Source: Paenibacillus_AA sp045062745
Lineage (GTDB): Bacteria; Bacillota; Bacilli; Paenibacillales; NBRC-103111
Direction: 5' to 3'
Length of the DNA: 64,000 nt
Assembly (NCBI RefSeq): GCF_045062745.1
Contig: NZ_JBJGED010000025.1
Location: 56,589-120,588 of the forward strand
Each line of letters begins with the position of its first letter. Position 1 is the first letter of the stretch. The position numbers and the translations under genes were made by a program. The notes below the pieces were generated by a model, which had not been told where the DNA came from, ran no database searches, and saw only the letters and a list, made by a program, of their open reading frames with translations. This document shows, piece after piece, positions 1-9,973 of the stretch.

Positions 1-446
1 TAAGTCATATCGTTGCCGAACAGCTCTCCCACCGCCTCAACCGGGATGTATAGCGCGTCCTTCTCATAAATCGGAGGGGCGGACAAATTAATGGGACTCG
101 CTTCCTTCAACGCCTTTTTCTTCTCCGCCTTCAGCTCGAACTCCGGATCGTTGACCCCGAGCTTCATCGTCAAGGAATCGTTGTCCCAGAACGTCCGGTA
201 CTCCAAGATGTCGGCGACCGCCTGAGCCGCCACATAGCTCTTGTCGTTCAGCTTCACAATGGAGATCCGCGCCTCGTCCCCTTGCGGGATCGCCTTCAAG
301 ATGTGCAGCTGCCCTTTTTTGACCTGCTTCGCCTCGAGCTTCGATTCGTTCTGCTTCTTCATTTGGGCGCAGGCCGTTGTCGCCGCGAGCGCGACCGATA
401 CCGCCAGCACAAGGCTTATGCGCTTCCGAGCGTGCTTCATTCCCAT
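1..446 (-). CDS. Stalk-domain (copper amine oxidase N-terminal-like) secreted protein, C-terminus cut by window edge
   Basis: The reading frame is open from the ATG at 446 to the window edge, giving about 148 residues. The start (MGMKHARKR) is preceded by a GGGTAGGAAC ribosome site. Residues 1-25 form a basic, hydrophobic signal peptide ending in TTACAQ, so the product may be a lipoprotein. The later segments (SYVAAQAVADILEYRTFWDNDS... and APPIYEKDALYIPVEAVGELFGND) have the pattern of a stalk domain: a short strand, then 'yipvr.v.e.lG' motifs. Such proteins are common surface proteins in Paenibacillus. The missing C-terminal part could hold another domain, so no function is assigned. Confidence 0.7.
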   Translation of the reverse strand, partial: MGMKHARKRISLVLAVSVALAATTACAQMKKQNESKLEAKQVKKGQLHILKAIPQGDEARISIVKLNDKSYVAAQAVADILEYRTFWDNDSLTMKLGVNDPEFELKAEKKKALKEASPINLSAPPIYEKDALYIPVEAVGELFGNDMT

Positions 447-543
447 ACTGTTCCTACCCTTCCCTGTGTACGGATGATGTCTGATCATAGGTTGAGGTTT
501 CGGGAAACGAATTATTCGGGTGGGTGCACTCACTTTTTTTACC

Positions 544-573
544 TTGACTGGGGGTAGCGATTCGATGTAAAGT
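544..573 (+). promoter_or_regulatory. Sigma-A type promoter for the T-box/proS transcript
   Basis: TTGACT at 544-549 and TAAAGT at 568-573 are separated by 18 nt. The predicted start near 580 lies just upstream of the T-box stem I. Pattern match only. Confidence 0.5.
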
Positions 574-579
574 AAAAAA

Positions 580-850
580 CAATTTAAGTCAAACCGCGAT
601 TACCAAGGACATGTCCGAACCGGCCGCCACAGAGAGAAAATCGATGGGTGCGAGATTTTCCGGCCGATTCGGGGCGCATCCCGCCTTGGAGCCGTTCAGC
701 CGAACTTCAAGCACGAGCCCGTAAGCTGAGCCGGAATTCCCCGTTATCGGAAAAGAGAATCGCCGTGTCCGGAGTGTCGAGATGCGGGATTGAATTAGGG
801 TGGTACCACGACGCAAATCGTCCCTTGACGATTGCGTCTTTTTGTTTTTC
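580..850 (+). ncRNA. T-box riboswitch, proline-specific (specifier CCC)
   Basis: The leader ends in the hallmark T-box motif (GGGTGGTACCACG, 798-810) followed by an intrinsic terminator: a GC-rich hairpin over about 809-838, then a T-run at 838-846. Stem I can be drawn. CCAAGG (603-608) pairs with CCTTGG (684-689), CCGAA (615-619) with TTCGG (668-672), and CGGCCG (about 620-626) with CGGCCG (661-666). An AGAGA bulge and a GGGTGCGA apical loop sit on a gaaaatc/gattttc stem. In the specifier loop the triplet next to the basal stem is CCC at 680-682, followed by a purine, which is a proline codon. That agrees with the downstream prolyl-tRNA synthetase. Uncharged tRNA-Pro would favour the antiterminator and switch the gene on. 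Confidence 0.9.
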
Positions 851-872
851 CCACACAAAGGAGGTTGTTGAA

Positions 873-2147
873 ATGAGACAAAAAACATGGTTCATGCCGA
901 TCCAACGGGAAGTGCCGGCCGAGGCGGAAGCGGCCAGCCATCGCCTGCTGCTGCGCGCGGGCTTCATACGCCAGCTCGCCGCAGGCGTCTATACGTACTT
1001 GCCGATGGGGCGGCGTGTGCTGCGCAAGCTGGAGACGATCATTCGGGAGGAGCTCGATCGGATCGGCGCCCAGGAGCTGCTCATGCCGGCCCTGCAGCCC
1101 GCCGAGCTATGGGAGCAGTCCGGCAGGCTCGAGCTTTATGGCCCGGAGCTGATCCGGCTGCAGGACCGGCACGGCCGGGCGTTCGCGCTGGGGCCGACGC
1201 ATGAGGAGATCGTCACGGCCCTCGCCGGGGCCGAGCTTCGCTCGTATCGCCGGCTGCCGCTCCTCGTCTATCAGATCCAGACCAAATTCCGCGATGAGCC
1301 GCGGCCCCGGTTCGGCTTACTGCGCGGAAGAGAGTTCCTCATGAAGGATGCCTACTCGTTCCACGCCGAAGCGGATACGCTGCATGAGACTTACGAACAT
1401 GTACGACAAGCCTACGGCTCGATCTTCACCCGGGTCGGATTGCGCTTCCGAGCGATCGAAGCCGATAACGGAGCGATCGGCGGCGAAGGCGGCTCGCATG
1501 AATTCGTGGCGCTGGCCGACATCGGCGAGGACACGGTCGTGACGTGCAGCGAGTGCGATTATGCGGCGAATCTGGAGAAGCTGGCGATGGAGCAGGAGCG
1601 CGACGTTCAAGCGGGAGATCCATGCCCGCGCTGCACCGGCCGCTTGCAGTTCTCGAACGGCATCGAGATCGCCCACGTATTCAAACTCGGTACCCGATAC
1701 AGCGAGCCGCTGCAAGCCCGCGTCGCCGATGCGAGCGGCGTAGAGCGACCTCATCTCATGGGCTGCTACGGCATCGGTGTCTCGCGCCTTCTCGCTACGA
1801 TCGTCGAGCAGCACCACGACGCGGACGGCATCGTATGGCCTGCGGGCGTGGCCCCATACCACGTCCATCTCGTGCCGCTGCAGACGAAGCCGGGCGCTGA
1901 CGCCTGGGAGCTGGCACACACGCTCTACGAACGGCTGCAGGCCGCCGGCGTAGAGGTGCTATTGGACGACCGGGAGGAACGCCCGGGGGTCAAGCTGAAG
2001 GATGCCGATCTGATCGGACTCCCGGTTCGCATCGTCATAGGCCGAGGCGCCGCCGACGGGCGCGTCGAATGGAAGGCACGCGCCGATGCCGAAACAATGG
2101 AGCTATCCATCGATGAAGTCATCCGCCGATTGGATAATTTAGGCTGA
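873..2147 (+). CDS. proS: Prolyl-tRNA synthetase, short form lacking the INS editing domain
   Basis: Class II aminoacyl-tRNA synthetase of 424 residues that charges tRNA-Pro. ATG 873 has an AAAGGAGG site; the longer open frame upstream is T-box leader and is excluded. Motif 2 (TKFRDEPRPRFGLLRGREFLMKD) is near residues 136-158 and motif 3 (GCYGIGVSRLL) near 296. The C-terminal anticodon-binding domain includes VLLDDREERPGVK. In the usual bacterial enzyme (about 570 residues) an editing domain of roughly 180 residues follows the DYAAN-E motif. Here DYAANLEK runs almost directly into GDPCPRC, so the domain is missing. Two CxxC pairs (CSEC, CPRC) flank the junction and could bind zinc. A second, full-length ProRS may exist elsewhere in the genome. 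Confidence 0.93.
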   Translation: MRQKTWFMPIQREVPAEAEAASHRLLLRAGFIRQLAAGVYTYLPMGRRVLRKLETIIREELDRIGAQELLMPALQPAELWEQSGRLELYGPELIRLQDRHGRAFALGPTHEEIVTALAGAELRSYRRLPLLVYQIQTKFRDEPRPRFGLLRGREFLMKDAYSFHAEADTLHETYEHVRQAYGSIFTRVGLRFRAIEADNGAIGGEGGSHEFVALADIGEDTVVTCSECDYAANLEKLAMEQERDVQAGDPCPRCTGRLQFSNGIEIAHVFKLGTRYSEPLQARVADASGVERPHLMGCYGIGVSRLLATIVEQHHDADGIVWPAGVAPYHVHLVPLQTKPGADAWELAHTLYERLQAAGVEVLLDDREERPGVKLKDADLIGLPVRIVIGRGAADGRVEWKARADAETMELSIDEVIRRLDNLG

Positions 2148-2192
2148 ATGGAGCAAAATAATTGAAATCTATGTGAAGCGCGGGGTGCGGTC

Positions 2193-3671
2193 ATGAGATT
2201 TCTACGAAAACGAACGAAGCCTTACACACAATCCGACGTTCCTGCCATGGAACTGGTTCCCGGTGAGATCGAACCGAAGCTCGCGCAGATTCAGCAGTAT
2301 TTATCCCATACGGACGATCTGAAGTTCCAAAGATTGTTCCTTGGCGGCCAATCGGTGGTTTTCCTGTATATGGAGTCGCTGATCAAGCAGCAGCTCGTTC
2401 AGTCCCATATCCTCAAGCCCCTCCTAGAAGCCGATTCAACGGATTTCGAAAACATCGTGTCCTCTATCGAAGTTAAGCAATCGTCCAATGTTCACCATAT
2501 AGGCAAAGCTTTGCTGGATGGCTTTTGCGTGGCCATCGCCGAGCACGGTTCGACCGCTTTCCTGATGGCAGCGGCTGAGTCGCAAGGCCGTTCCATCGGA
2601 GAACCGAAAGACGAACAAATCATCAAAGGCGCTCACGACGGCTTTGTAGAAAGCCTCAATACAAATTTGTATTTGCTCCGCAATCGAATCAAGAGCCCCC
2701 GATTAAAAGTGAAATATTTTACATTGGGCCGGGTAACGAACACGAAAGTCGCCATGGTCTATGTGGACGGCTATGTCGACCCGAATCTCATTGAAGAATG
2801 CGAACGAAGGTTAGCGGCGATTGATTTTGACTATTTGTATTCTGTCGCGAACTTGGATGAAATGATCGAGGAGCATCCGTTTTCTCCGTTTCCTCAGACG
2901 CTGCAGAGCGGAAGACCCGATCGGGCGGTTTCTTATTTGATGGAAGGGAAAATCAATCTTTTCGTAGACGGCAGCCCGTTGGCACTAATCCTTCCCATCA
3001 CATTTTTTTCGTTTTATCAATCTTCGGACGACTACAACCATCGCTGGATCACGGGATCGTTTTTTCGGCTGATTCGTTTTATCAGCTTTATTCTGGCGAT
3101 CAGCTTGCCGGCCATCTATATTGCCATCGTAACGTACCATTCCGAGGTGCTGCCAATCGGAATTTTGTACTCCGTCAAAGTTTCTTTAACCTATGTCCCG
3201 TTCCCGCCCATCATGGAGGCCATATCGATGCAGCTCATCCTGGAACTGCTGAAGGAAGCGGCGATCCGATTGCCTTCTCCGATTGCGCAGACCATCGGTA
3301 TTGTCGGCGGTCTCGTAATCGGTACGGCGGTTGTAGAGGCCCATCTCGTCTCTCACACGATGATTGTCGTCATTGGTTTGACCGCTATCGCCTCATTCGC
3401 GACGCCGATCAACGAATTCGGAACGAGCTTAAGAATTCTCGGCTTTCCCACGATGATCGCCGCCTCCCTGTTCGGCTTCTTCGGGATTGCGATCATGCTA
3501 ATGCTCATCTTCATCCATCTTTGTAAAATCGAGTCCATGGGAGTGCCCTATTTCAATCCTTTTGGCCCGTTTCCCGACAAGCAGGGGATCAAAGATATTT
3601 TTCTTAGACTCCCTATCTGGAACACGGATCCCAAACCGCAATCGTTTTTCAAGAGGTGGAAGCGCACTTGA
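2193..3671 (+). CDS. Spore germinant receptor subunit A (GerA/GerKA family)
   Basis: The 492 residues have the GerXA layout. The soluble N-terminal half contains SPRLKVKYFTLGRVTNTKVAMVYVDGYVDPNLIEE and ends with the family motif SPFPQTLQSGRPDRAVSYLMEGKINLFVDGSPLALI. It is followed by about five membrane helices (residues 265-450) and a short basic tail (FNPFGPFPDKQGIKDIFLRLP). The A subunit sits in the inner spore membrane with B and C and helps trigger germination by nutrients. It is the first gene of an overlapping A-B-C operon. The ribosome site before ATG 2193 is weak (GGGGTGCGG). The germinant cannot be read from sequence. Confidence 0.95.
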   Translation: MRFLRKRTKPYTQSDVPAMELVPGEIEPKLAQIQQYLSHTDDLKFQRLFLGGQSVVFLYMESLIKQQLVQSHILKPLLEADSTDFENIVSSIEVKQSSNVHHIGKALLDGFCVAIAEHGSTAFLMAAAESQGRSIGEPKDEQIIKGAHDGFVESLNTNLYLLRNRIKSPRLKVKYFTLGRVTNTKVAMVYVDGYVDPNLIEECERRLAAIDFDYLYSVANLDEMIEEHPFSPFPQTLQSGRPDRAVSYLMEGKINLFVDGSPLALILPITFFSFYQSSDDYNHRWITGSFFRLIRFISFILAISLPAIYIAIVTYHSEVLPIGILYSVKVSLTYVPFPPIMEAISMQLILELLKEAAIRLPSPIAQTIGIVGGLVIGTAVVEAHLVSHTMIVVIGLTAIASFATPINEFGTSLRILGFPTMIAASLFGFFGIAIMLMLIFIHLCKIESMGVPYFNPFGPFPDKQGIKDIFLRLPIWNTDPKPQSFFKRWKRT

Positions 3672-4753
3672 ACATTACGATCACCAGATCCCAATTGTTC
3701 TTTTTGATCGTCAAAACGCAAATTGGAATCGGCCTATTGTCGTTGCCTTCCAAAACTCAGAGTACCGCGAAAGGAGACGCCTGGATTTCGGTTCTTGTGG
3801 CTGGAGCCGTCATTCAGCTGTTGCTGCTGGTCTATTGGCATCTTAATAAGCGATTTCCGAATCACAATTTGCGTCAAATGACAATCCGGATCTTTGGCAG
3901 CTTTCCGGGAAAAGCGGTGAATCTCCTCTATTATGGTTCTTTTATCGCCGTAGCGGGCTACGCGAGCGCCCTTTTTATTCATTTAATTCAGAATTGGCTG
4001 CTTCCGTTGACACCCGGTTGGGTGCTGCTTCTGCTCTTCCTTTCGACCAGCGTATACCTGGCGCTCGATAATTTGCGGGTCATCGCCCGATTTTTTGTAC
4101 TATCTTCAGTGTTGCTGGGCCTGTTGATCCTGCTCAGTCTCGCTACATTCGCCCATGGACCGCATATTTCCAACATTCTCCCGGTCGGTCATTCCGGGGT
4201 CGGGCAAATTTTTAGAGGCAGCGAGAATACGTTTTTTACGATGCTTGGGTTTGAGGTGATCCTTTATTTTTTCGCACAAGTAGAAGGGAACCCCGCCGGT
4301 TTGCTGAAAATCGTCACGTTGTCTAACGGATTTGTTACTTTGTTTAACGCTTATTTCGTCTTCATTTGCCTGATCGGGTTTAGCTCTATCGCGATCGAAC
4401 AGGTGAATGAACCGGTTATCTTTTTGTTTAAAGGGTTGCCCAATCCCCTGTTTGACCGGTTGGATTTGATCTTTTTGACGATCTGGTCGATTCCGATGAC
4501 CACCACCATCGTGGCTTACCTATGTTTGGCTGGGAAAAGTGTGACGAAAAGTCAAAGCGCCTATCGGCGGATGGTCTGGATCAGCGGGGCCCTTGTCTTT
4601 GCATTAGGCGCCTTTCTCTCCACTCTAGAAAATTTGGACGTGTTCGGGAAGTGGATGGAATATGAATACCTGTTTATGATTGCCGCATTGCCGCTCCTGA
4701 TGTGGTTGATCTCCTTCCTGATCAAAAACGACGATAGAAGAGGGACCGCATGA
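3668..4753 (+). CDS. Spore germinant receptor subunit B (GerB/GerKB family permease)
   Basis: An integral membrane protein of 361 residues with about ten helices, of the amino-acid/polyamine/organocation superfamily. The N-terminus NITITRSQLFFLIVKTQIGIGLLSLP is characteristic of GerXB. I place the start at TTG 3668: AAGAGGTGG lies eight bases upstream and the TTG overlaps the GerXA stop codon (TTGA). The upstream in-frame GTG at 3656 lies inside that ribosome site. The B subunit is the likely nutrient-binding part of the receptor. The gene overlaps the C gene by 4 nt, so the three are translationally coupled. Confidence 0.94.
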   Translation: MNITITRSQLFFLIVKTQIGIGLLSLPSKTQSTAKGDAWISVLVAGAVIQLLLLVYWHLNKRFPNHNLRQMTIRIFGSFPGKAVNLLYYGSFIAVAGYASALFIHLIQNWLLPLTPGWVLLLLFLSTSVYLALDNLRVIARFFVLSSVLLGLLILLSLATFAHGPHISNILPVGHSGVGQIFRGSENTFFTMLGFEVILYFFAQVEGNPAGLLKIVTLSNGFVTLFNAYFVFICLIGFSSIAIEQVNEPVIFLFKGLPNPLFDRLDLIFLTIWSIPMTTTIVAYLCLAGKSVTKSQSAYRRMVWISGALVFALGAFLSTLENLDVFGKWMEYEYLFMIAALPLLMWLISFLIKNDDRRGTA

Positions 4754-5898
4754 GAAAAAAGCATGTATCGCCGATCTGTCTTGGATTCCTTGTCATTGTC
4801 TTGGCCCTTGCCCTTGCCGGATGTTGGGACGCCAACTATTTAACCAACAAAAAGATGCTTAACGGACTCGGGTTTGATGCTGCCGAGGATGGCCGAATCG
4901 CCGGGACGGCAAGAGCGATCATCTTGAAGGCCAAGGGAGGCGGGCAATTCGACGTAAGCGATGAACTGGTTCAAGCGACCGGTGATTCGATTCAATCGCT
5001 CGGCATGCGAATCGACAGTATGCTTCCAGGCACCATTGAAGCCAGTAAATCTCAAGTCATTGTCATCGGCCAAGAGCTTGCGAAGAAGGGCATTATGTCC
5101 CCGTTAGAGCCGGTATACCGAAGCCATAAAGGGTTTTTGAACGGCAGCGTTCTAATCAGCGAGGGATCGGCTTCAGAAATCATCTCGGTTAAACAAAGAG
5201 AAAATACGCCCGCAGCGTTTGATGTGTTGCAGATGGTTCGAGGAGCGGAGCGAGTAACGAACATTCCGAAACTAACGATGTATTCCTTATGGACGCAATT
5301 CGACGAACCCGGCGAAGACAACATTGTTCCCTATATTTACAAAACCAGTGAGAAAACGCTGATTCTAGACAGCATCGCTTTATTAGACGGAGACCGCTAT
5401 ACCGGAATCACCTTGCCTCGCGAAGAAAGTGTTATGCTTCTTTTGCTCAAAGACAGGTTAAGCAAGCTGGCTTATCTTAACATTCCGGCCGGACAGGGAT
5501 CGGGTGATGGGAAAGAAACCGACACGAATGTCGTCACCATCGAAGTGCAAAAACAAAAAAGAAAATTGCATGTCTCTGTTGATCCCGACAGCGGAGAAAT
5601 CCTATGCTCTATCAAGCTGGATCTATATGCGGAGCTTGTGAGCTACCCGGGAAACTTAGGCCGGGAAATTGACCGCGGGCGGTTAAATCAGGATTTGTCC
5701 GAAGTTCTAAATAAGGAGGCGGCATCGGTCGCAGCCAAATTGCAAAAAGCGAATTGTGACGCGCTTGGGATCGGCAGAAGAGTGGGTGCAAGCCAACATA
5801 AGCTGTGGGAAACTATCGACTGGAAAACGAAATATAGGGAGGTCAAAATCAAACCGGAGGTACAAGTCCATCTCACAAGCACGGGCATTCTCCACTGA
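4750..5898 (+). CDS. Spore germinant receptor subunit C lipoprotein (GerC/GerKC family)
   Basis: The 382-residue lipoprotein has a signal peptide ending in the lipobox LALAGCWD, the GerXC hallmark, followed by a soluble domain. After processing it would be anchored through diacylglycerol-cysteine on the outer face of the spore inner membrane, next to subunits A and B. ATG 4750 has AGAGGGA upstream and overlaps the B stop as ATGA. It ends the operon; no clear terminator follows within 110 nt. A second, divergent GerC is encoded at 38.4-39.6 kb. Confidence 0.94.
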   Translation: MRKKHVSPICLGFLVIVLALALAGCWDANYLTNKKMLNGLGFDAAEDGRIAGTARAIILKAKGGGQFDVSDELVQATGDSIQSLGMRIDSMLPGTIEASKSQVIVIGQELAKKGIMSPLEPVYRSHKGFLNGSVLISEGSASEIISVKQRENTPAAFDVLQMVRGAERVTNIPKLTMYSLWTQFDEPGEDNIVPYIYKTSEKTLILDSIALLDGDRYTGITLPREESVMLLLLKDRLSKLAYLNIPAGQGSGDGKETDTNVVTIEVQKQKRKLHVSVDPDSGEILCSIKLDLYAELVSYPGNLGREIDRGRLNQDLSEVLNKEAASVAAKLQKANCDALGIGRRVGASQHKLWETIDWKTKYREVKIKPEVQVHLTSTGILH

Positions 5899-6011
5899 CG
5901 TCAAATTCTCCTTCTCCTCTATAGGTGGACGTCTATAAATCTAGTTATGTGTCTAGCACCGTGCGGGATGAACATCATACTATAAGGCATCTATAACAGG
6001 AGGTGCAATTG

Positions 6012-6740
6012 ATGAGTTGTCCCGCTCCTCACAAGAAGAAGATCCTCAGATGCACTAAGAAACACGCTAAAAAAATCATCCGCCGCAGCCGGCTAGTTCG
6101 CCGTTCTGTCCCCGGACCGCAAGGTCCTCCTGGGCCGCAAGGTCCTGCCGGGGTGCCTGGACCGTCCGGAGTCGGTCTCCTCACGAACTATAATTTCATT
6201 GAAATCCCGAATCCGATGGTCCCTACCGAACCCGGAATTGTCGCATTTCCCCTGCCCGCGGCGCCCGGGACGTTTGGGGACGAGACGCCCATCAGCCCAC
6301 AATTCGTAGCCCTGAGCACCATTACACCAGCCAGCCGTATCGCCTTGCGTGCCACGATCGTTTGGCGCTATACGTTCTTAAGCGGTTCCTCCCCGGAATT
6401 GACGGTTTCGAGTCAAACGATGCGCTTCAGTATTTTTCGCAATGCCCCTGTAACCGGTGAACTTGTCGGGACCGTGACGGATACAGGCAGCTTGACACAG
6501 ATAAATTTAGAGGGGACGGATGTTACATCCGTGAATGGAACTTTCACCACCACCTTCGAGGTGACGGATACGGGGGTTCCGGGACCGAATGCCAACTATT
6601 TTCTAACCGGAGCCGCCGGCCAAGTATCCGGATTCGGTGTAGGTATGGATACCGGGCCAAGTCCGATTACCGATTTCAACCCTCCGGTCGCCCTTGAGAT
6701 CCACTTCAGCGGAGAAGTTATCGGTCCCAATGTCGGCTAA
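6012..6740 (+). CDS. Collagen-like repeat surface protein (BclA/exosporium-like)
   Basis: The 242-residue protein starts with a basic, Cys-containing leader (SCPAPHKKKILRCTKKHAKKIIRRSRLVRRSV). A short run of about seven Gly-X-Y triplets (GPQGPPGPQGPAGVPGPSG, around residues 37-57) follows, then a beta-rich C-terminal domain of about 180 residues. This is the layout of small exosporium or spore-coat collagen-like glycoproteins. ATG 6012 lies eight bases after AGGAGG. No signal peptide is evident, which fits a protein made in the mother cell and assembled on the spore. It lies directly upstream of the YheC/YheD-type gene (14 nt gap) and downstream of a ger operon, so a spore-surface role is inferred. 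Confidence 0.75.
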   Translation: MSCPAPHKKKILRCTKKHAKKIIRRSRLVRRSVPGPQGPPGPQGPAGVPGPSGVGLLTNYNFIEIPNPMVPTEPGIVAFPLPAAPGTFGDETPISPQFVALSTITPASRIALRATIVWRYTFLSGSSPELTVSSQTMRFSIFRNAPVTGELVGTVTDTGSLTQINLEGTDVTSVNGTFTTTFEVTDTGVPGPNANYFLTGAAGQVSGFGVGMDTGPSPITDFNPPVALEIHFSGEVIGPNVG

Positions 6741-6754
6741 AGGAGGTGCAACTC

Positions 6755-7528
6755 TTGGCCAAAATCATCAAAAGCCGCCCAGAGATGGGCAAATGGAGGC
6801 TTTGGAAATTTTTCGCTAAAAATCAACGTATTCGCCGCTATTTGCCTCCGACTAGTCTGCTTTCCACAAAGACGCTTCGAGTGTTTTTACAAAGGTTCAG
6901 GACGGTGTACATCAAACCTTGCGGCGGCCAGCAAGGCAAAGGGGTTATTAAAGCGTGGAAAAAGGGCAACCGTTATATTTTCGTTAAAGAAAAGGGTCGT
7001 AAAATCATCTGTGCATCCGCGGAACAAATGTATCGGACCATTAGACGGCAAAGCCCCAAACGCAACCATATCGTTCAAAGGGCCATCCGTCTTGCCGAAG
7101 TTTCGGGGAGACCATTTGACATCCGGTTAATGATGATGAGAAATGCAACAGGGAACTGGGAATATGTTGGCATGATGGCTAAAGTGGCGGGTAAAGGCAG
7201 TGTGATTACGAATTTGGGCCGCGGGAGAGGGTATGCCTTGGAAGCGGATAAGGCAATCCGACGATCCGTCGGGTTTCGCGGGCCAAAACTAAAGAAGCTT
7301 AAGCATGAGATGATTCGGCTGGGATATAGATCGTGCCGAAGGTTTGACGATTATAAGCGATACTGGCAAATCGGTTTAGATTTGGCGGTTGATAAACAAG
7401 GACGCATCTGGATGATCGAAGAAAACACGGGACCCGCTCATTCGCTTTTTGCCAAGTTGCGTGATAAATCGGTTTACAGGAAAATGAAGCGCTTGACAGC
7501 CTATCGATACAGACGGAAACCTTCGTGA
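6755..7528 (+). CDS. YheC/YheD-family endospore coat-associated ATP-grasp protein
   Basis: The 257 residues show the YheC/YheD ATP-grasp core. YIKPCGGQQGKGVIKAWKKG is near residues 50-70, followed by IVQRAIRLAEVSGRPFDIRLMMMRN and the metal-binding end IWMIEENTGPAH near 230. Family members are spore-coat-associated and of unknown substrate; the fold suggests ATP-dependent ligation. The start is TTG 6755, with AAAGGAGG nine bases upstream. It is probably co-transcribed with the collagen-like gene, and modification of that protein is a speculative link. The protein is shorter than typical YheC/YheD (over 350 residues), so only the catalytic half is present. Confidence 0.85.
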   Translation: MAKIIKSRPEMGKWRLWKFFAKNQRIRRYLPPTSLLSTKTLRVFLQRFRTVYIKPCGGQQGKGVIKAWKKGNRYIFVKEKGRKIICASAEQMYRTIRRQSPKRNHIVQRAIRLAEVSGRPFDIRLMMMRNATGNWEYVGMMAKVAGKGSVITNLGRGRGYALEADKAIRRSVGFRGPKLKKLKHEMIRLGYRSCRRFDDYKRYWQIGLDLAVDKQGRIWMIEENTGPAHSLFAKLRDKSVYRKMKRLTAYRYRRKPS

Positions 7529-7598
7529 ACGACCTGATGAAGCCGAGGGTACCCAATGAGTCCGTGCCGAGGAAGGAACACTTTAGTTCACGCAAAAA

Positions 7599-7625
7599 AG
7601 GGGCTCGTCACGAGTCCCTTTCTTC
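7599..7625. terminator. Bidirectional intrinsic terminator
   Basis: GGGGCTCGT and ACGAGTCCC form a GC-rich hairpin. It has a T-rich tract after it on the plus strand and a run of six A before it, so it can end both the coat-gene transcript and the convergent 7.7-8.3 kb gene. Confidence 0.8.
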
Positions 7626-7682
7626 GTTTTATTTCCGATTATCCGATACTGCCTCTGCCCCGAAGCATAAGGCCGAGGTAGG

Positions 7683-8279
7683 TTAATTGAATGTCTTCAC
7701 GATAAAGGCTTGTTCTTCTTCGGCGGAGAGGATTCCGGTCGCTTTTCCGATCGAGCCGTCTTCGAGGCTCCATAGATAGTTGTGATCGTCGTCTATCTTC
7801 GAGAAATCACCGGCTTCCCATTTCTTCGTTATTTTTAGGAGCTGGTCGCGGTTTTTCCATGTCTGGCCTTTCTGCTCGATGAGTTCCCCGATGAGTCGGA
7901 CTCGGTTTGATGTCATTTGGATGCTCGTCCATTTGTCCGATGCTTTGACTTTTTGATGGGTCATGTGGTGCATCAGATTGATGACGTCTTCCTCATAGAC
8001 TTCCATCTCCGGCTTGAGGGCCGTTTCGAGCAAATTCTCGACTTTCTTGTTCTCCGATGTGCTTATCCTTCCGAGTGCAACATGAGTATCTACTTTTCCC
8101 AGCCCCGTCGGGTCGTTCGTCGCAGTTGGTTCACCTGTAGGTACAGGAGTCGGAGCAACGGCGTCGGCCGTTGTTCGGTCGGCGTGATCTGTGATCGCGA
8201 CATAAATGACTCCGGCTACTATGACAACAGCTGCGAACGCGACGATTGAGAAAATGATTTTAGTCGTTTTGGACCACAT
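7683..8279 (-). CDS. Membrane-anchored DUF6241-type protein
   Basis: The 198-residue protein has one N-terminal membrane anchor (KIIFSIVAFAAVVIVAGVIYVAI, residues 6-28) and a Pro/Thr-rich linker. The extracytoplasmic domain contains VINLMHHMTHQKVKAS, DHNYLWSLEDGSIGKATGILSAEEEQAFI and related segments. These match my recollection of the DUF6241 family of Bacillales; the function is unknown. ATG 8279 (MWSKTTK) has GGGAGG upstream; the longer open frame upstream of it lacks a ribosome site. It is monocistronic. Confidence 0.65.
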   Translation of the reverse strand: MWSKTTKIIFSIVAFAAVVIVAGVIYVAITDHADRTTADAVAPTPVPTGEPTATNDPTGLGKVDTHVALGRISTSENKKVENLLETALKPEMEVYEEDVINLMHHMTHQKVKASDKWTSIQMTSNRVRLIGELIEQKGQTWKNRDQLLKITKKWEAGDFSKIDDDHNYLWSLEDGSIGKATGILSAEEEQAFIVKTFN

Positions 8280-8466
8280 ATGATGTTCCCTCCCTGTGCG
8301 TTTTTTCAGGATGCACAGTAAAGTCTCAAACTGTATCGGGAAAATAAACAGATATGCATCACTAGAGATAATCCTAACAAAGGTGATGATAGAAGGGTAT
8401 GGAGATTGATGGAAACCTACCAACAAACCCGCGAATGAAAGTGAATATGTTGAAGCCGGAAAAAAT

Positions 8467-8519
8467 AAAAACGTGTCCGAGCGACTAGGCACGCAAGCGT
8501 GAAAGTCGCATAGGACACG
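8467..8519 (-). terminator. Three-tier intrinsic terminator of the suf operon
   Basis: The hairpin is built of three nested stems: cgtgtcc/ggacacg, gcgact/agtcgc and cacgc/gcgtg. On the minus strand it is followed by a T-rich tract (TTTTTATTTTTTCC). It lies 20 nt past the sufB stop and has no T-run on the plus strand. Confidence 0.85.
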
Positions 8520-8539
8520 TCTCTACATGTTTCTATATC

Positions 8540-9937
<1,398 letters not shown>

Positions 9938-9973
9938 TCGTAATCCCTCCCTGATTGTGTAGTGGTAAAGTGG

